Shown piece by piece: positions 1 to 11,769 of a DNA stretch of 64,000 nucleotides. Position 1 is the first letter of the stretch. Every line of letters starts with the position of its first letter. The DNA is from Adineta vaga. Lineage: Eukaryota; Rotifera. Position numbers and translations under genes: made by a program. The notes beneath the pieces were generated by a model. That model was not told the DNA's origin. It saw only the letters and a program-made list of their open reading frames with translations, and searched no databases. The DNA lies in assembly GCA_021613535.1 (NCBI GenBank), contig CP075495.1:13392001-13456000 (forward strand). The letters are read 5' to 3'.

Positions 1-826
1 AGACATGTAGAGAATGATAAATAGTCTAGAGATAGATGGTGAGAAAAGATAGAGTATTAGTCGGAATGCCTTGTTCTCGTTGGTTCATGTTAGCTATATA
101 GCCTCACACATTAATTTAGTTGAACCCCATGACCGCTGTCCTTCTTCTTCTTCTTTTCTTCTAGATAAAAATTGTTCGAACTAACTTTGCTTGCGAACAC
201 CACACACGCGTGCGCCCATCGGTCGAAAGAAATGAAGAGAGAGAGAGAGAAAGAAAAAAGCGAAGAAAAGAAATGGTAGTGCCGTATCTATCGACGTAAA
301 AACTAAAAGAAGAGAAAAGAAGAAGAAAAAATGAGTGTTGATTGTATATGCATATATATGATAGACAGCTGCATGTATGTATATAGATGAACATTTGTAT
401 TATACATTGAAATAAAATAAAAACGGGAGTAATATTTATTTCACGAATTAAATTGACCTAGACAATGATCGTTGTTCTATTTCAGATCTTATCATCATTG
501 TAAGTAAGAAATCTTTTGCCTTTTAGTTTGTTATCAGATGTTCAGTGATACATTTAAGACAATGGAGAAAATCTTGAGGACGAGAAGACATTTCTATATT
601 ATCGATCGAGGAAAAAAACGATTGTGCATCGGCTCATATACTCCTTAGGGGCATCGAACTAGGATGCATTGCTGTTATGTCTCGAGTGGTATAGGCATTT
701 ATAAAAGCTTGTTGAGAAGAGAAGAACAATCGATTAACAAAGCAGGTGAATGAGCAGAAAAGTTCAAACATATCCCATAAGATTGATTGAAACATGATAT
801 TCATTTTTAGATAAATTTTATTCGAG
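1..826. other. intergenic, no gene recognised
   Basis: AT-rich upstream region of the GPCR gene. It has purine- and pyrimidine-rich simple-sequence patches (about 230-330) and a short CpG-containing patch near 190-225. I found no exon or RNA gene. The 5' UTR and promoter of the following gene presumably lie in its right half, but I see no decisive promoter signal. Confidence 0.5.
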
Positions 827-1972
827 ATGGATCGCTATGAATTTGAAATTCATAGTCAAGTGTCAACATCTCATGCATTTTCTACTACGACTGTCTCTTC
901 AGCATTACTTCCAGCAATTATCAATCCAGAATGGATCTCAATGGTTGAACATATTCATTATTATGCATATCCGATTATAATATTAAGCGGAATTTTCTTC
1001 TCTTTAATCACATTAATATCCTTAGCACAAAATGTTCATATGACATCCAAACCCTATCTATTTACTCAAACAATATTTGATATTTTATTCTTATTACTTG
1101 GTGTTTGTTTGAATATTTCGAAATATTATCCAAATATTCTTCCAAAATTTCCTAATGAAAAAATCTATTATAATTTTCTTTTCTATATACTTTGGTTTAT
1201 TGTCATTTGGATATTCTTAATTAGTTGTCTTGATCATACTTGTACAGCTATTCAATCCAATGGTTACAACGAAAGATTATTTTGTTCACCATGTAATTCA
1301 AAAAATGTCATTCTAGGAATAGTACTTCTTGGAATCATCTTTTCATTGCCACAATTATTTGCATGGGAATCATTTGAAACAATCTATCGTACAACATATT
1401 TACGAACATCATTTCTCTATGAACATATTTACTTTTGGTTTTTACATATTATTTATTTATTTATCCCATTGTTTGCCATCTTCGTTTTTCTTGGTACACT
1501 CTCATATACATTATGTAAAAAGAAAGAACATTATTTATTAACATCAAATGGTGGAAATCATGGACATTATACAATTCATTATGGTAATCCACATGAAACT
1601 TCAATAAATTATTCGAAAACACGTGAACGTGAAAATATAACAAAATTATTTATCATGATGTGTTTTCTGTATTTAATGTTAGTATTACCATATTCATTTG
1701 TAATTTTCTTTGGAAAATTATTTTTACGTGAACAAACAACAATACAATCGAAAACCATATTTCAAGAAATACTTTTTGCCTATGATGTCTCATTGATCTT
1801 ATTCTATCTTCAAATCTTAATGAAATTTTTTGTTTTAACAATCTTTAGTAGAAATTTTCGTTTATGTTTCAAGAAATTTATTACATGTCGATGTTTATGT
1901 TGTTGTTGTACGCGAAAGAAATCTTCATCGATAGATAATCATGAACATGAGGATGGAATTTATATGAAATAA
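827..1972 (+). CDS. intronless rhodopsin-like GPCR, divergent
   Basis: Single-exon 381-aa multipass membrane protein. I can place about seven hydrophobic segments (roughly residues 43-66, 75-96, 113-136, 157-178, 200-228, 272-298 and 318-345) and a basic, Cys-rich C-tail (CRCLCCCCTRKK) that could be palmitoylated. TM6 contains an LVLPY element like the CWxP region of class A receptors. The usual DRY motif after TM3 is not seen (LDHTCTA lies there), and TM7 lacks a recognisable NPxxY, ending instead in ...FSRNFRLCFKK, a typical helix-8-like sequence. The ligand cannot be assigned; orphan and peptide-type receptors of small invertebrates often look like this. Start is the first ATG of the open frame. 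Lack of introns contrasts with every neighbour and could mean a retrocopy or a lineage-expanded receptor family. Alternative: another 7-TM family. Confidence 0.7.
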   Translation: MDRYEFEIHSQVSTSHAFSTTTVSSALLPAIINPEWISMVEHIHYYAYPIIILSGIFFSLITLISLAQNVHMTSKPYLFTQTIFDILFLLLGVCLNISKYYPNILPKFPNEKIYYNFLFYILWFIVIWIFLISCLDHTCTAIQSNGYNERLFCSPCNSKNVILGIVLLGIIFSLPQLFAWESFETIYRTTYLRTSFLYEHIYFWFLHIIYLFIPLFAIFVFLGTLSYTLCKKKEHYLLTSNGGNHGHYTIHYGNPHETSINYSKTRERENITKLFIMMCFLYLMLVLPYSFVIFFGKLFLREQTTIQSKTIFQEILFAYDVSLILFYLQILMKFFVLTIFSRNFRLCFKKFITCRCLCCCCTRKKSSSIDNHEHEDGIYMK

Positions 1973-3367
1973 TAATCCTAGTCAATAGAATGAAACAAAA
2001 AATTATGTATGTTGCTGTTGTTGTTTTTCTTTTTTCTTTTTGTTTGTATTGTGGTTCAAATTAGATATTGAAAAAAAAATACATAGTATCGTGTTTATTT
2101 CATTTGCTTTAAATATATATATATATATACATAGTCAATGATTTCATATGAACTAGTAAATAAGAACAAAGAACGTTTGATTTTTCTGCTTAATGTCAAA
2201 CGTTTCCATGTATTATTATAATCAAGCTTAAGTATACTCTGGAGAACACTAGACACCCGATTCGAAGGAAATACTTATGTAATCTAGTCATGAAATCATC
2301 AAATATTAATCAGTGATGTTATTATGTCAAAGATTTCCTTTAGAGAATAGACAATAGTTTTTCAAATAGATCTAAATGAAAATAATATTGATATAATCGC
2401 GACAGTTGAAGTATATACTGTTAAATCCTTTGGGATATTTTGTCTACTAAAAGAAATGTTTTTGTCAAATAGTGTAAATTATGAAACACTTGATTTGTAT
2501 ATACAAAATATTTTTATTCTGTATAGCATAACTATGTATATACATATACATAGAATTTAATCAACAAACGTTATCTTCCTGTATTAATGATACTTTCTTG
2601 TTGAGTAACAATTCGAGCAGTGATTTTGGGAAGGATAACATCAACATTATCATTTCATATATCACAGTTAAGATGGAATCAATTTGCATCATCAAAGATC
2701 TATATGTTACCTAATGTATCAGTTGAGGTAAGATCAATAGAGAAAAATGATAGCAGAACGAATATAATGACTTCCAAATCAATTGATTTATCTCAACAGT
2801 TCTTTTTTCATTGAAAAGAGAAAAATACAAAATTACATCTTAATCTACAACGATTGTAGAAGATGCATATCTTCATAGTGATAGATTACATTTCATGTTA
2901 TCACATCTCTTTTATTGTAAGAACTATCTGGAATGCATTGCTTATAATAGCTTTCGGCGATCGAGTAAGAATAACAAAGTATAGGAACAGTTTGATTATT
3001 CATCTGATAGATAAATACAAGCAAAGAAGTGATTCTTTCAACGCAATATTGATATTGTTAGTTAATTTATAGTAATCATGAAAATTAATGTATTTTACAG
3101 TACCAAGAATGATATTTAAAAGAGTAAGTTATAGTTTATTCAACTTATAGAAGTATAAAATCCATGCTCAAGCCACTCCGCCGATCAATAAAAATGTACT
3201 GTTTCTTTGACTGACTACATGAAAAAGATAACAGAGATAAAAAAAAAAGGAAAAAGAGCATAAGACATTGAATAGACGTATGTAGTGAAGTATAAGACAA
3301 ATGATTAAATAATGTGCAAGAGGAAAGTTCAAAAATAAAATTGAAATGCTTTGTTTTGTAGTTCAAT
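1973..3367. other. intergenic, no gene recognised
   Basis: About 1.4 kb between the GPCR stop and the secernin stop. It is AT-rich with an (AT)n run near 2113-2130. Short open frames at about 2620-2814 and 2863-3072 have no coding-like composition or recognisable motif. It should hold the 3' UTRs of both flanking convergent genes. Confidence 0.5.
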
Positions 3368-4777
<1,410 letters not shown>

Positions 4778-5265
4778 AATACAAGGTTTTTAAGTATAAT
4801 GATAATCAGTAACGTCAAGTACAAGAGACGAGATAATAGATAAAAGTGAAGTGAAGTACAAGGCGATTCGAATTGGTAAATTATGTGATGGCGTGAGTTA
4901 CAGTTGGCGTCTATCAGTCCAATCCATATTGCCTCATTATTATATATAGAGGAAGTTTGGAAAACTTTCCTGTAGCTGTCGTTGTCTGTTAAGAAAAGTA
5001 CTTCCACCTCTCTTGCTGTTTATTTCTTAAGTATATTTATTTGACTTCTTTTCTTTCTATTCATTTGTAGTAATTTTGATTTAAAGATTCTAAAATCTGA
5101 TGGTGTGAGTGAAGAAACTAAAAGACGTATGTCTATAGTTCATAATTGACGGTCAAAAATTGTCTCCGACTTTCATTTCGAAATTCTTGATTGTATATGC
5201 ATCAAGATTTCTCATACTTTTTTTAATTTTATATCGCACATAAAGTGTATTTTCAAATCTGTCCT
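4778..5265. other. short intergenic between two minus-strand genes
   Basis: 488 bp separating the secernin start from the stop of the upstream flavoprotein gene. It must contain the secernin promoter/5' UTR and the flavoprotein 3' UTR. An open frame at 4720-5007 on the minus strand overlaps secernin exon 1 in another frame and shows no family signature. Confidence 0.5.
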
Positions 5266-6962
5266 CTATGTTATGCGATCATTTCTACTTATATTATATA
5301 GTGCCTGTTTGAGCATCATTTGAACACCTTCACCAACTGAACCAGGTATTTCGATTCGTTGACATAAGTCTTCCAATAATAATTCATTACGAATAATAAT
5401 ACTAAATGCTCTACCAAACATAGGTGCATGTTCATTGATTAGTTGAACACCGCAGAGTATTTTATGTGTTCGAGAAAGCCATAATTTCGCAAAACCTAAG
5501 CGTAAATAATGGATTTTATTGTATACTCAAATGAGAGACTGACCACGCGGAAGTGTATCGACGACATATTTCATTGTCGAGGGAATAATTACGCGACAAA
5601 TGAACATATTATCAGCTGGTATTCGTGTTTGACCAAGTATCAACAATGGTGGTATTGTATAGATAAATGATGACATGACGAATTTAGGTTTCGGATTCAT
5701 AAAAATTCGACAAATTGTTCGATATGCAATACTCACAGCTTGTTCAATTGAACAAATATTTTTGACTCGTTGGTAATCAATTGGAATAATCGGAATCATT
5801 GATTTAACGATATCTCTTCCATTGCCATCATCTACTAGAGTTCCTAGTTGAATTTGACGTCCATGAGATACACGTTCAATGAGCTGAATGAGAGTAGATG
5901 ATGGAGTTTGACAGATGGAATTCAATTTTCGTTGTGTACCAATTGCTATAAATCGATAATCATTTCTACAATACCATTTTCACTTTGGAAAAGCTTTTAA
6001 ATCATTGAATTATTCTATTCACTTAATAAAATCATGCATAGAATGAAGAGTTGTTTCTGTAAGATAATTAACACGATATTTTGTAATAATATTAATTTGT
6101 TGTTGAATCAAAATTGATTCAATATAAGAAGCTATTTCTCTATCAATATTGTTGACATCCATTAGACAATGGGATTGTTGTTCAATAATATCTACTCGAG
6201 TACAACCTAATTCTTTCATACAAGAAGCTACTGATATCCCTGTTACACCACCTCCAATTACAACTAAACTCTGATACATAACGACAAATAAATTGTAGAA
6301 AAAGAAACAACAAACTAATTCAATCTCACCTTTGGAATTTCTTCTAATTGAACAATGTCAGATAATGTCTTCAAAGTACGATGTTGATTAGTTTTATTGA
6401 TATAATCTTTAATTGTCAAATGACAAATATCACTTCCGAGTATAACATATTCTGTACGTAAAACAGCTATTTGATTTAATTGATCTTAAATAAAAATAAT
6501 GAATAAAAATATTCACTCGAATAAGATTTTCCTTCTGACTTATAAATACCTTCACTAAGAATTCGAACTAAATGATCTTCAATCATAACAACAATTCCTT
6601 CATATATAACAATATCTTTTTGATAAATTTCTTTTTCAAAATGTTGTTTTCGTTCTTGAAATTCTTTTTTACATTCATTTGTTAATTTTTGCCAATCAAA
6701 ATGTGAAATTTTTTCATCACTTTGACATTGTAAACCTTTCGTTGATAGACAATGAATGGAACGAAGGTTGTGCTGCTTCATATAAATATTTCAACGATAA
6801 ATACTCAGATAAATCAATCATAACCGGTGCTTTCGATCGACTGACAATCGCTACTTGATAACCATGCTGTTTAAGTATTAGAGCTGTTAAATATGATGAA
6901 AGATCCCGTCCAACAATGATTGCTGTATATTCAGATTCATGTCTATTTGGAAGATCAACCAT
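5266..6962 (-). CDS. class-I pyridine nucleotide oxidoreductase-like flavoprotein, catalytically degenerate
   Basis: Six exons: 6962-6825, 6772-6550, 6484-6330, 6270-6023, 5965-5544, 5495-5266. The frame closes to 471 aa, the usual length for dihydrolipoamide dehydrogenase or soluble transhydrogenase (SthA). The NAD-binding Rossmann motif is intact (VVIGGGVTGISVASCMKEL), preceded by EYVILGSDICH, which matches the ...VIACGSRP segment of the family. The C-terminal dimerisation domain (FAKLWLSRTHKILCGVQLI) is recognisable. The first FAD dinucleotide motif is eroded (IIVGRDLSSYLTA), the redox CxxxxC is reduced to a single Cys (HNLRSIHCLSTKG), no AxGD FAD motif is seen, and the C-terminal HxHPxxxE is replaced by IEIPGSVGE. 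Intron 1 uses a weak donor (GTTATG) but is required to keep frame. Seen: fold and length; known: catalytic residues of the family; inferred: a pseudoenzyme or a rapidly diverged flavoprotein. Exact subfamily unresolved. Confidence 0.75.
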
Positions 6963-7609
6963 AAATTGACTTTATCAATTAATAATAGATTGAATTTGGC
7001 GGAAAAAAATCTATTTTTATTATAGTATCAAAAATGTATTCATGGAAATGAAATGCGCACTTTTCGATCTTTGAAGTACGAGAAAATAATTCCGTATCTG
7101 ATAAAATCGACGACAAAACTGCTTTTGCGTCATTTCTATTTTACCTAATCAAAATGAGATATGTTTGACATAATTAATTCGAAAAATACAACAAAAAAGA
7201 ACATTTCTTTTTAGATGTCTGTTTTCTTTCTTTAGAATAATCGAATTAATCAACAAATTGTAACGATATTGGTACTTATTTTTCTAGATTTTCACTATAT
7301 TCACTTTTACGTTGGTTGGAAATTTATGCTTTGAATAAAGAAAGAAAATAAGTCAGTCTTCGTCGAAATGATTTTTTTCTTTTTAGCACTGACTCGTGAC
7401 TTTTAAAGCAAATAAGAAAACAACTATGTCGTTTTTATCGTACGAAAAGATTGATTCAAGTAGTAAAAGGACGTTATTTCCATTTACTATTTAGTATAAA
7501 AATCGATAAGGATCAAAAAGAATGAAAGAAGGAATATGTATATATATATATATATATATTAATTCAATAAAACAGACTACTGATATCAAACAAATCGTCT
7601 ATTATATTG
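6963..7609. promoter_or_regulatory. bidirectional intergenic region (head-to-head genes)
   Basis: About 650 bp between two divergent start codons, so both promoters should lie here. It is AT-rich, with an alternating (TA)n run at about 7536-7559 near the plus-strand gene. No specific element can be named from sequence alone. Confidence 0.4.
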
Positions 7610-9166
7610 ATGGCTATGAGTAATCCAAATATTATTGATAATATCGGCACTCGGGGTATGTATGTAAAATAAAAAAATTTAGATCGAATGCTTTTCTTTA
7701 CTTTTTCTAATTATTTCTGATTGCTTTCAGAGAGAGACACTACTTCACTTATTGATTTTGATTACGATGATTCAGTTTTGGCACAAGATCAAATCACATC
7801 ATCTCATTCGTTGAGTTCCAATCTAGATCTTGCATTAGTCACACATGTACCAAATACTCCTACTAATACCACTCAGCAACAGCGAATTGAGAGGTATCAT
7901 TTTATTTTAGCTGTAGTAGGAGCTAAAATTGATTTGACTGATTATTATTTAGTGCGAATGACAACTTGAATCATCCATTAAATCTTTTGTCACGCGTAAT
8001 TCTTGCTACTGTAAAATATCCTGATCATGCGACACTTTTTAAATATAGCGACCTACAATTATGGATGTACATACATGCAAATAAACGTTCATTTATCGAT
8101 ATTTGCGAAACACTTACTCACATGTTAACCACACATTCAAATCATTTTGATTCACGTCAATTGCTCAATGTACGTCTTATTTGTGCTGAAGCTTATCAAA
8201 CAATAGGTCTTGCTAATCAGGCACATTGTTTTTACGATCAAGTTGAATTCTTAATTGATAGATTGAATAATTCAACAAACATGTTGACATATCATGAACA
8301 AACGGAACGTGATCAAATACGAAAAAAGAAAGAAGACATTAGAATGAAATTAGAGTTTCAAGCAGATTTTCAATCTAATATGTTCAAAAGTGGAAAACAT
8401 CGAAAATTCAGTCAGTTTAATTTCATATAAATGTTATTCAAGAGAACTTCTTTCTTTCGTTCATTTAGTGCAAAATGATATTCTTACACAATTAGATATG
8501 GATAATCCAAGCCCAGAAAAATGTCGTTTTCTATGGCGTCAAATTGTTCTTGAATTAGCTCTCAATCCTGAAATAGCAATACGTAGTTCTCAATGGTTAC
8601 TATCATATGCCGATCGTCATCCATCCAATACTCTTCAACATGCAAATAGTTTATATGTTGCACTTAATCTTTTTCTTTTTGGTTCTGGATCAAGTATTTT
8701 TCAGCAGCAGCAACAACAAGAACGAAATGTGAATATTGATGTTTTTAAAATGTTAAATGAACTTGGTCGTTATTTTGAAGAGTATGGTAATCAATCTAAA
8801 CAATTTTCACCTATACATAAAATGGCACACATATGGGGTACAGCAGCAGTTGCATATTATTTAGCGTCTGAAAAATACAAATATTTTGTATGCGCATCGA
8901 TAATGAGAGTGAGTTTTGAATTATTAGGCATTTGTTTTCTATCATCGGGTATTGAATCATTATATATGCTTGCACGTATACATGCTCCAGAATTTTTTAT
9001 GATCATGTCAAATGATCCTGGTATTAAATTAAGTACACCCATTTGTATAAATTATTTTCGACGACGATTGGAAAATAGTCCAACATGTATTCGATATTCA
9101 AATCAAATAGTGCATGAATTTATGTTGGATGCCTTTAATGCTGATCAAAGTCATAATCGAATCTAA
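7610..9166 (+). CDS. unrecognised alpha-helical protein, 455 aa
   Basis: Four exons: 7610-7655, 7731-7893, 7953-8389, 8445-9166. The first two introns have good splice sites and keep frame. The third is inferred only because the reading frame changes between about 8389 and 8445; the best in-frame choice is a 55-nt intron with a weak GTGGAA donor and ...AGAG acceptor, and a real frameshift is the alternative. After a disordered acidic/Ser-Thr N-terminus (residues 1-70) the protein is mostly amphipathic helix, for instance LLNVRLICAEAYQTIGLA then QAHCFYDQVEFLIDRL, which look like TPR-type helix pairs. A short Gln tract (FQQQQQQE) is near residue 325. I do not recognise the family. It shares its 5' region with the divergent flavoprotein gene and converges on the Pygopus-type gene. 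Confidence 0.6.
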
Positions 9167-9480
9167 TATGTACATTAATGATTATTTGCAAACAAACTCT
9201 CATGAATTATCTTGGAATCTCATGTTTTTCACTGAAGAAAACAATAAGAACTGTTTAGTTTTTACGCATCTCTTTTGTATATATGTATATATGATGAATA
9301 AACTTCTCGTCCAAGATTACTGAATTTACAATTGATTATTTACATTAGTTGGTAAGATCATAAACTAGAATAAATTTAGATATACATCAAGTTAACATTT
9401 ATTACTCTATAGTATACAACGAAATTTATACATTGAAGAAAGATAAAGACAGAAAAAAAGATAAATTGAATAGATCAGAT
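9167..9480. other. convergent 3' ends
   Basis: 314 bp between two convergent stop codons (455-aa gene on plus, Pygopus-type gene on minus). AT-rich; presumably the two 3' UTRs. No other feature seen. Confidence 0.5.
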
Positions 9481-10194
9481 TCATGATTTGAGTTTGACTG
9501 GTGGTACATGTTTTTCCGCAAAACATTTATCGCACACCCACTCAGCATAATTTTCCTGAATAAGCATTTTTAATGCGTGTTCTGTTAAACCAACGCATGT
9601 TCGATGATAGAAAAAATTGCAACCAGATTCACATAGAACAGTTCCTTCTGTGTCTTGAGCTTCTTTATGACAGGAACCACAGATAGCAATCGATGATGAA
9701 TTCGGATTTTGTGGATTATTAATATGATGTGTATGAGGAGGATAAGTTCGTGCCATCATTTGTGGTGGTGGAGGTCCGTGCATCATCATCATACCACGTG
9801 CATGTGGTGGACCTGGACCAAGCATACTATTCATATGTGGATGATGGTGCGGAAGAGGTGGTGCACCATGCATCATATGTGGATGTGGATGCATCATAGG
9901 TGGTGGAGGGCCACCTCCATAAAAGTCATCGACAAATTGACCTGGTTGTGGTGGTGGAAGACCGCCTGGATGCATCATATGCGGAGGCAGGGGACCACGT
10001 GGACCGCCATAGTGCATTGGCGGTAACTGTTGTTGCGGATGCATTCGTTGAGGTGGATGTGGTTGTAAATCATCACCAGGTGGTGGTGGGCTGTTGTTAA
10101 GTGAAGGTAATTGATTGCCACTTCCACCTGTGCTTGTATTAAGAGGACTTGCTGCTCGAGCACTTGGAGGAGTAGTTAAACCTGGCTTTGACAT
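9481..10194 (-). CDS. pygo: Pygopus-type PHD finger protein
   Basis: 237 aa in one coding exon. ATG at 10194-10192 follows a TTTTTCAG splice acceptor directly, so a 5' UTR (or upstream coding) exon is expected. Residues 1-175 are Pro/Gly/His/Met-rich and disordered (for example PPPPMMHPHPHMMHG), as in Pygopus linkers. The C-terminus holds one PHD finger: CGSC...VLCESGC, FFYHRTC, then WVCDKC, giving the C4HC3 zinc ligands and closely resembling the Pygo1/2 PHD (GMTE in Pygo2 versus GLTE here). In Pygopus this finger reads H3K4 methylation and contacts BCL9/Legless in the Wnt/beta-catenin enhanceosome. The N-terminal homology domain with its NPF motif is not visible in this exon, so either it lies on an unidentified upstream exon or it is missing. 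BPTF-like or other PHD proteins are less likely given the tail position and linker. Confidence 0.8.
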   Translation of the reverse strand: MSKPGLTTPPSARAASPLNTSTGGSGNQLPSLNNSPPPPGDDLQPHPPQRMHPQQQLPPMHYGGPRGPLPPHMMHPGGLPPPQPGQFVDDFYGGGPPPPMMHPHPHMMHGAPPLPHHHPHMNSMLGPGPPHARGMMMMHGPPPPQMMARTYPPHTHHINNPQNPNSSSIAICGSCHKEAQDTEGTVLCESGCNFFYHRTCVGLTEHALKMLIQENYAEWVCDKCFAEKHVPPVKLKS

Positions 10195-10655
10195 CTGAAA
10201 AAGAAAATAGAGAAAAAGAATATCAATAAAAATCTTTTCACTATTTAAATAAACTACAAAAGAATATAGGAAAAATAAGAATATCATTTTATTCGATTGA
10301 GAAGAAAAAAATGAATTTGCAAATCTTCTAATGCACTGGGATAAAAGATATCAGTGATAATACATTTGATAGCATAATTGAATTGGTTATCAGGAATTGA
10401 GAGAGAGAGAGAGATATCAATATCTAAAAAAGCAATATCTGACGGGAGAAAAATATTAAAATTTCTGAACTTTTTCAATATTTTGATTTCATTCCGAAGG
10501 AATTTTCTTTCTTATTCATTGAACGCGATATGTCATTCAGAATTTGTTGAATTTTCATTTTGGATTCGAAAGGAAGGAAATCATGCAGTGTAAATTTGAT
10601 TTAAATCTTTTCTCGATCTCACAATCTCGTCTGTTGACTATTTCTTTTTTATTCG
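10195..10655. other. intergenic / 5' UTR intron of the Pygopus-type gene
   Basis: The splice acceptor at the minus-strand edge implies that part of this stretch is a 5' UTR intron of the PHD gene. I could not identify its upstream exon. An open frame runs through to 10287 but lies in T-rich intron-like sequence. Confidence 0.4.
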
Positions 10656-11029
10656 TTAAATTTGAACTTCACTATATTCTGTATCTAATGTATTGGAATG
10701 AACTGTCGAATAACATGAATCTCCACCTTCTGATTCTGCACCAATAGTTAAATTTTGTCTATTTTCTCTGGCCAGAGATGATGAATCTTTATGTAAAATC
10801 TTGTTTGATGATTCATTTTCGATATAATTGTTGGTTAATCATTTGTTTATTGTAATTTGTTCTATCTTCGTACATGAAGATGCTGTTGGAACATGATTTT
10901 GAATATTAATTAATGGTATAAGTTCTGATGGCGGAGATAATGCTTTATCACGATTTGATTCATTCACCGAAGTTACATGAAATCGTTTTGTATTCATAAT
11001 TTTGTTCTTCTTCGCAATATAATGGAATT
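10656..11029 (-). pseudogene. orphan cytoplasmic-tail-like exon with tyrosine motifs and an in-frame TGA
   Basis: One minus-strand frame with coding-like composition starts at a possible acceptor (TTGATTAG, edge at 11029). It passes an ATG at 10997-10995, runs 52 codons to a TGA at 10841-10839, and then continues open in the same frame for 60 codons to TAA at 10658-10656. The last residues contain two tyrosine motifs: CYSTV and TEYSEVQI. The second fits TxYxx[VI], the ITSM consensus of immune-receptor tails; the first fits YxxV. No ligand-binding or membrane exon is found upstream. An intron removing the TGA is possible (for example an 87-nt GTACGA..AAAG or a 93-nt GTTCCA..ACAAG, both frame-preserving), but their splice signals are weak. 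Hence a decayed gene, a small spliced gene, or the last exon of a gene whose upstream exons I missed. Confidence 0.35.
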
Positions 11030-11769
11030 CTAATCAAAAGAGATTAGATAGAGAGAACAGAAAAGACAAAAAAAGTTAATAATCATTCATATCTCTTGTT
11101 TTTCATTGGTTGACATGATCACCAATAGATAGTTATTAAGAGAAACTATTTATCAAAATTTGACGAAAATTTCTTTAAAAAAACTAAAAAAAACTAAGTC
11201 TTCATCAAATTTTTAATCAAGTAAAATTAATTTCTATCAATAATATTGATCCCTTCTAATTGGTTCGCAATTCCCAGAAAACAAAACACACACACACACA
11301 CACACGCAGCTCAAATAACAACAAGCATAACTCATCAACAACTAGATAGATGACTAAATCGGAGATGTTTATATTTTCTTATTTGATAATTATTTATCAT
11401 TAATTCATGTTTCTATTTGAATAATAGTGGACTTTTACACATCTTTCAAGACTATTTTCTTATCACTTATTAATTCTTTTTTCCAGACATTTTGTTTTCT
11501 TAATCAAATATTGTTTTTTTCTCTGATTTTTAGATTAAAAATGACAATATCATATGTTGATTATTCGACTTCTGTCAAAATTGTCTTCGCTTTCGATCGA
11601 CCACGTTGACAAAATATCATTTTACACAGTAATTAAATCAAATTTTTGTTCTTAATTTTTTTTCACATGAATGCTTTTCTTCTAGTTTCTATTTATATTC
11701 GATTTTTCTTTCTCGCCTCTCGATTTGCAATATATTTATTTTTAATTTTTGTACAATCAAATATTCATT
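11030..11769. other. intergenic upstream of CRTC
   Basis: AT-rich, with a (CA)n dinucleotide run at about 11286-11308 and a T-rich stretch just before the CRTC start codon (11640-11769). It should contain the CRTC promoter. No gene recognised. Confidence 0.45.

Noticed and set aside
9709-10100. Plus-strand open frames opposite the Pygopus-type gene
   Set aside because: Antisense shadows of the Pro/His/Met-rich coding sequence (M/W/H-rich peptides).
10839-10841. Selenocysteine reading of the in-frame TGA in the receptor-tail-like exon
   Set aside because: The surrounding peptide resembles no selenoprotein, and I saw no SECIS-like element downstream by eye.
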